From Flavobacterium fluviatile (GTDB lineage Bacteria; Bacteroidota; Bacteroidia; Flavobacteriales; Flavobacteriaceae): a DNA stretch of 64,000 bases. The position numbers were made by a program, and so were the translations under genes. The notes under the pieces are model-generated. The model was not told the origin of the DNA. It was given only the letters and a program-made list of their open reading frames with translations, and did not search any database. The stretch lies in contig NZ_JAADZW010000015.1 in assembly GCF_010645065.1 (NCBI RefSeq), positions 62,001-126,000 on the forward strand, read 5' to 3'. Shown one piece after another: positions 63,170 through 64,000 of the stretch. Position 1 is the first letter of the stretch; every line of letters starts with the position of its first letter.

Positions 63170-64000
63170 ATGTATAAGTTTAAAATTTTAGGAGTAGCAG
63201 TACTTTTATTAAGTCTGCAATCCTGTAAAAAAGAAGAAGGCAACGTAACAATTCACGTTAAAAACGATTTGGACATCGAACGAACTTTTGAAACGATTAC
63301 GCTTTCAAAAGAGCAATTAAATGTATCAGAATTAACTGATATTGGTGTGAAAGATTCAGAAACAAATGAATTACAAGTGACACAGATGGTAGATAATGAT
63401 GGAGACGGAATTATGGACGATCTTCTTTTTCAACCTAAACTGCAGCCAAATTCAGAGAGAGAATATCAAGTTGTAAAAGTCACAAATGAAAGAAGACCTA
63501 AAGCACCAGAATACTGTTATTCCCGTTTCGTACCTGAACGTACAGATGATTATACTTGGGAAAATGACAAAGTAGCCTTTAGAGTATATGGCCCGACTGC
63601 ACAAAAAATGAATGAAAACGGTAATCCGGCAGGAACATTATCCAGTGGTGTAGATGCTTGGTTTAAAAAAGTAAATTACCCTATTATTGATAAGTGGTAC
63701 AAAAAAGATTTAGGAAAAACAGGTAGTTACCATAAAGATACAGGAGAAGGAATGGATGCTTATCACGTTGGACCTAGTAGAGGTGTGGGTGGTATCGCAG
63801 TAAAGAGAGATAGCACTTACTATGTTTCGAAAAATTATACCAATTACAGAACAATAACAACGGGGCCAATTAGAACTAGTTTTTTTGTAGAGTATGCTAA
63901 TTGGAATGCTGATGGTGATGAAATTAAAGAATCACATATTATCAGTTTGGATTTGGGTAATAATTTATCAAAGTTTGAAATTTCAATTGAAGGAACGCAA
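63170..64000 (+). CDS. DUF4861-type lipoprotein, N-terminal part (3' end outside window)
   Basis: ATG 63170, 11 bp after kduD; 277 codons are visible and the frame is open at the window edge. Lipobox LLSLQSC with Cys followed by KKEEG. The body reads NVTIHVKNDLDIERTFETI, VDNDGDGIMDDLLFQ, RFVPERTDDYTWENDKVAFRVYGP, GVDAWFKKVNYPIIDKWY, GMDAYHVGPSRGVGG, TTGPIRTSFFVEY, which I recognise as the DUF4861 type. These proteins are often encoded with kduI/kduD in uronate PULs. No firm biochemical role is known to me; an exported uronate-acting enzyme is a fair guess, given the beta-galactosidase/lyase-like beta-sandwich look (conserved His, Arg and acidic residues). Confidence 0.8.
   Translation, partial: MYKFKILGVAVLLLSLQSCKKEEGNVTIHVKNDLDIERTFETITLSKEQLNVSELTDIGVKDSETNELQVTQMVDNDGDGIMDDLLFQPKLQPNSEREYQVVKVTNERRPKAPEYCYSRFVPERTDDYTWENDKVAFRVYGPTAQKMNENGNPAGTLSSGVDAWFKKVNYPIIDKWYKKDLGKTGSYHKDTGEGMDAYHVGPSRGVGGIAVKRDSTYYVSKNYTNYRTITTGPIRTSFFVEYANWNADGDEIKESHIISLDLGNNLSKFEISIEGTQ

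Noticed and set aside
1..64000. CRISPR arrays, tRNA or rRNA genes, transposases, integrases or att sites
   Set aside because: I looked for regular spaced repeats, RNA-gene consensus stretches and recombinase motifs and saw none; the only repeats are paralogous genes and short dyads.

Overview
The window is almost entirely one large carbohydrate-degradation region from an AT-rich member of the Bacteroidota, most likely a Flavobacteriia/Flavobacteriaceae organism. This is read from two SusC/SusD pairs, a hybrid two-component regulator (HTCS), lipoproteins with an acidic residue soon after the lipobox cysteine, type IX secretion (T9SS) tails of the 'YPNP' type, and A-rich ribosome-binding regions. 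It is a polysaccharide utilization locus (PUL), or two adjoining PULs, cut at both ends.

Layout. 1-24.1 kb (all +): the end of one sulfatase, then three complete S1 sulfatases, a GH31 with a PA14 insert, a GH116-like glycosidase, four right-handed beta-helix proteins of one paralogous family, a GH28-like beta-helix enzyme, a GH39, a 552-aa protein I cannot place, and a GH120 beta-xylosidase. All complete ones appear to carry ordinary signal peptides and none has a T9SS tail, so they probably act in the periplasm. 24.8-32.5 kb (+): a FAS1 lipoprotein, SusC, SusD and a DUF5017-type lipoprotein, closed by a terminator; this is the outer-membrane uptake unit. 33.1-46.3 kb (+): three alginate-lyase-superfamily (alpha/alpha-toroid) proteins with CBM6-like modules and two more members of the beta-helix family, all five ending in T9SS tails and so probably secreted or surface-bound. 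46.9-50.8 kb (+): GH30, a YesU/DUF6250-like lipoprotein and a second GH39. 51.0-55.2 kb (+): the HTCS. 55.7-60.9 kb (-): a second SusC/SusD pair. 61.5-64 kb (+): kduI, kduD and the start of a DUF4861-like lipoprotein.

How it may work together (inference): the HTCS senses a breakdown product; secreted lyases and beta-helix enzymes cut a polymer outside; SusCD imports oligosaccharides; periplasmic sulfatases, xylosidases and glycosidases strip decorations; KduI and KduD carry the lyase-derived unsaturated uronate towards 2-keto-3-deoxygluconate. The combination of sulfatases, up to five xylosidase/glucosidase-type families, many candidate lyases and KduI/KduD points to a sulfated, xylose-bearing, uronate-containing (probably algal) polysaccharide that I cannot identify. 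No GH78 rhamnosidase, no classical alginate or ulvan lyase family I recognise, and no GH88/GH105 unsaturated uronidase is visible in the window.

The strongest novelty candidates are the six-member beta-helix family, the 552-aa putative toroid enzyme, the SusD with an inserted module resembling phage/adhesin repeats, and a 28-bp near-perfect palindrome in front of the first complete sulfatase gene. No rRNA, tRNA, CRISPR array, transposase or integrase was seen.
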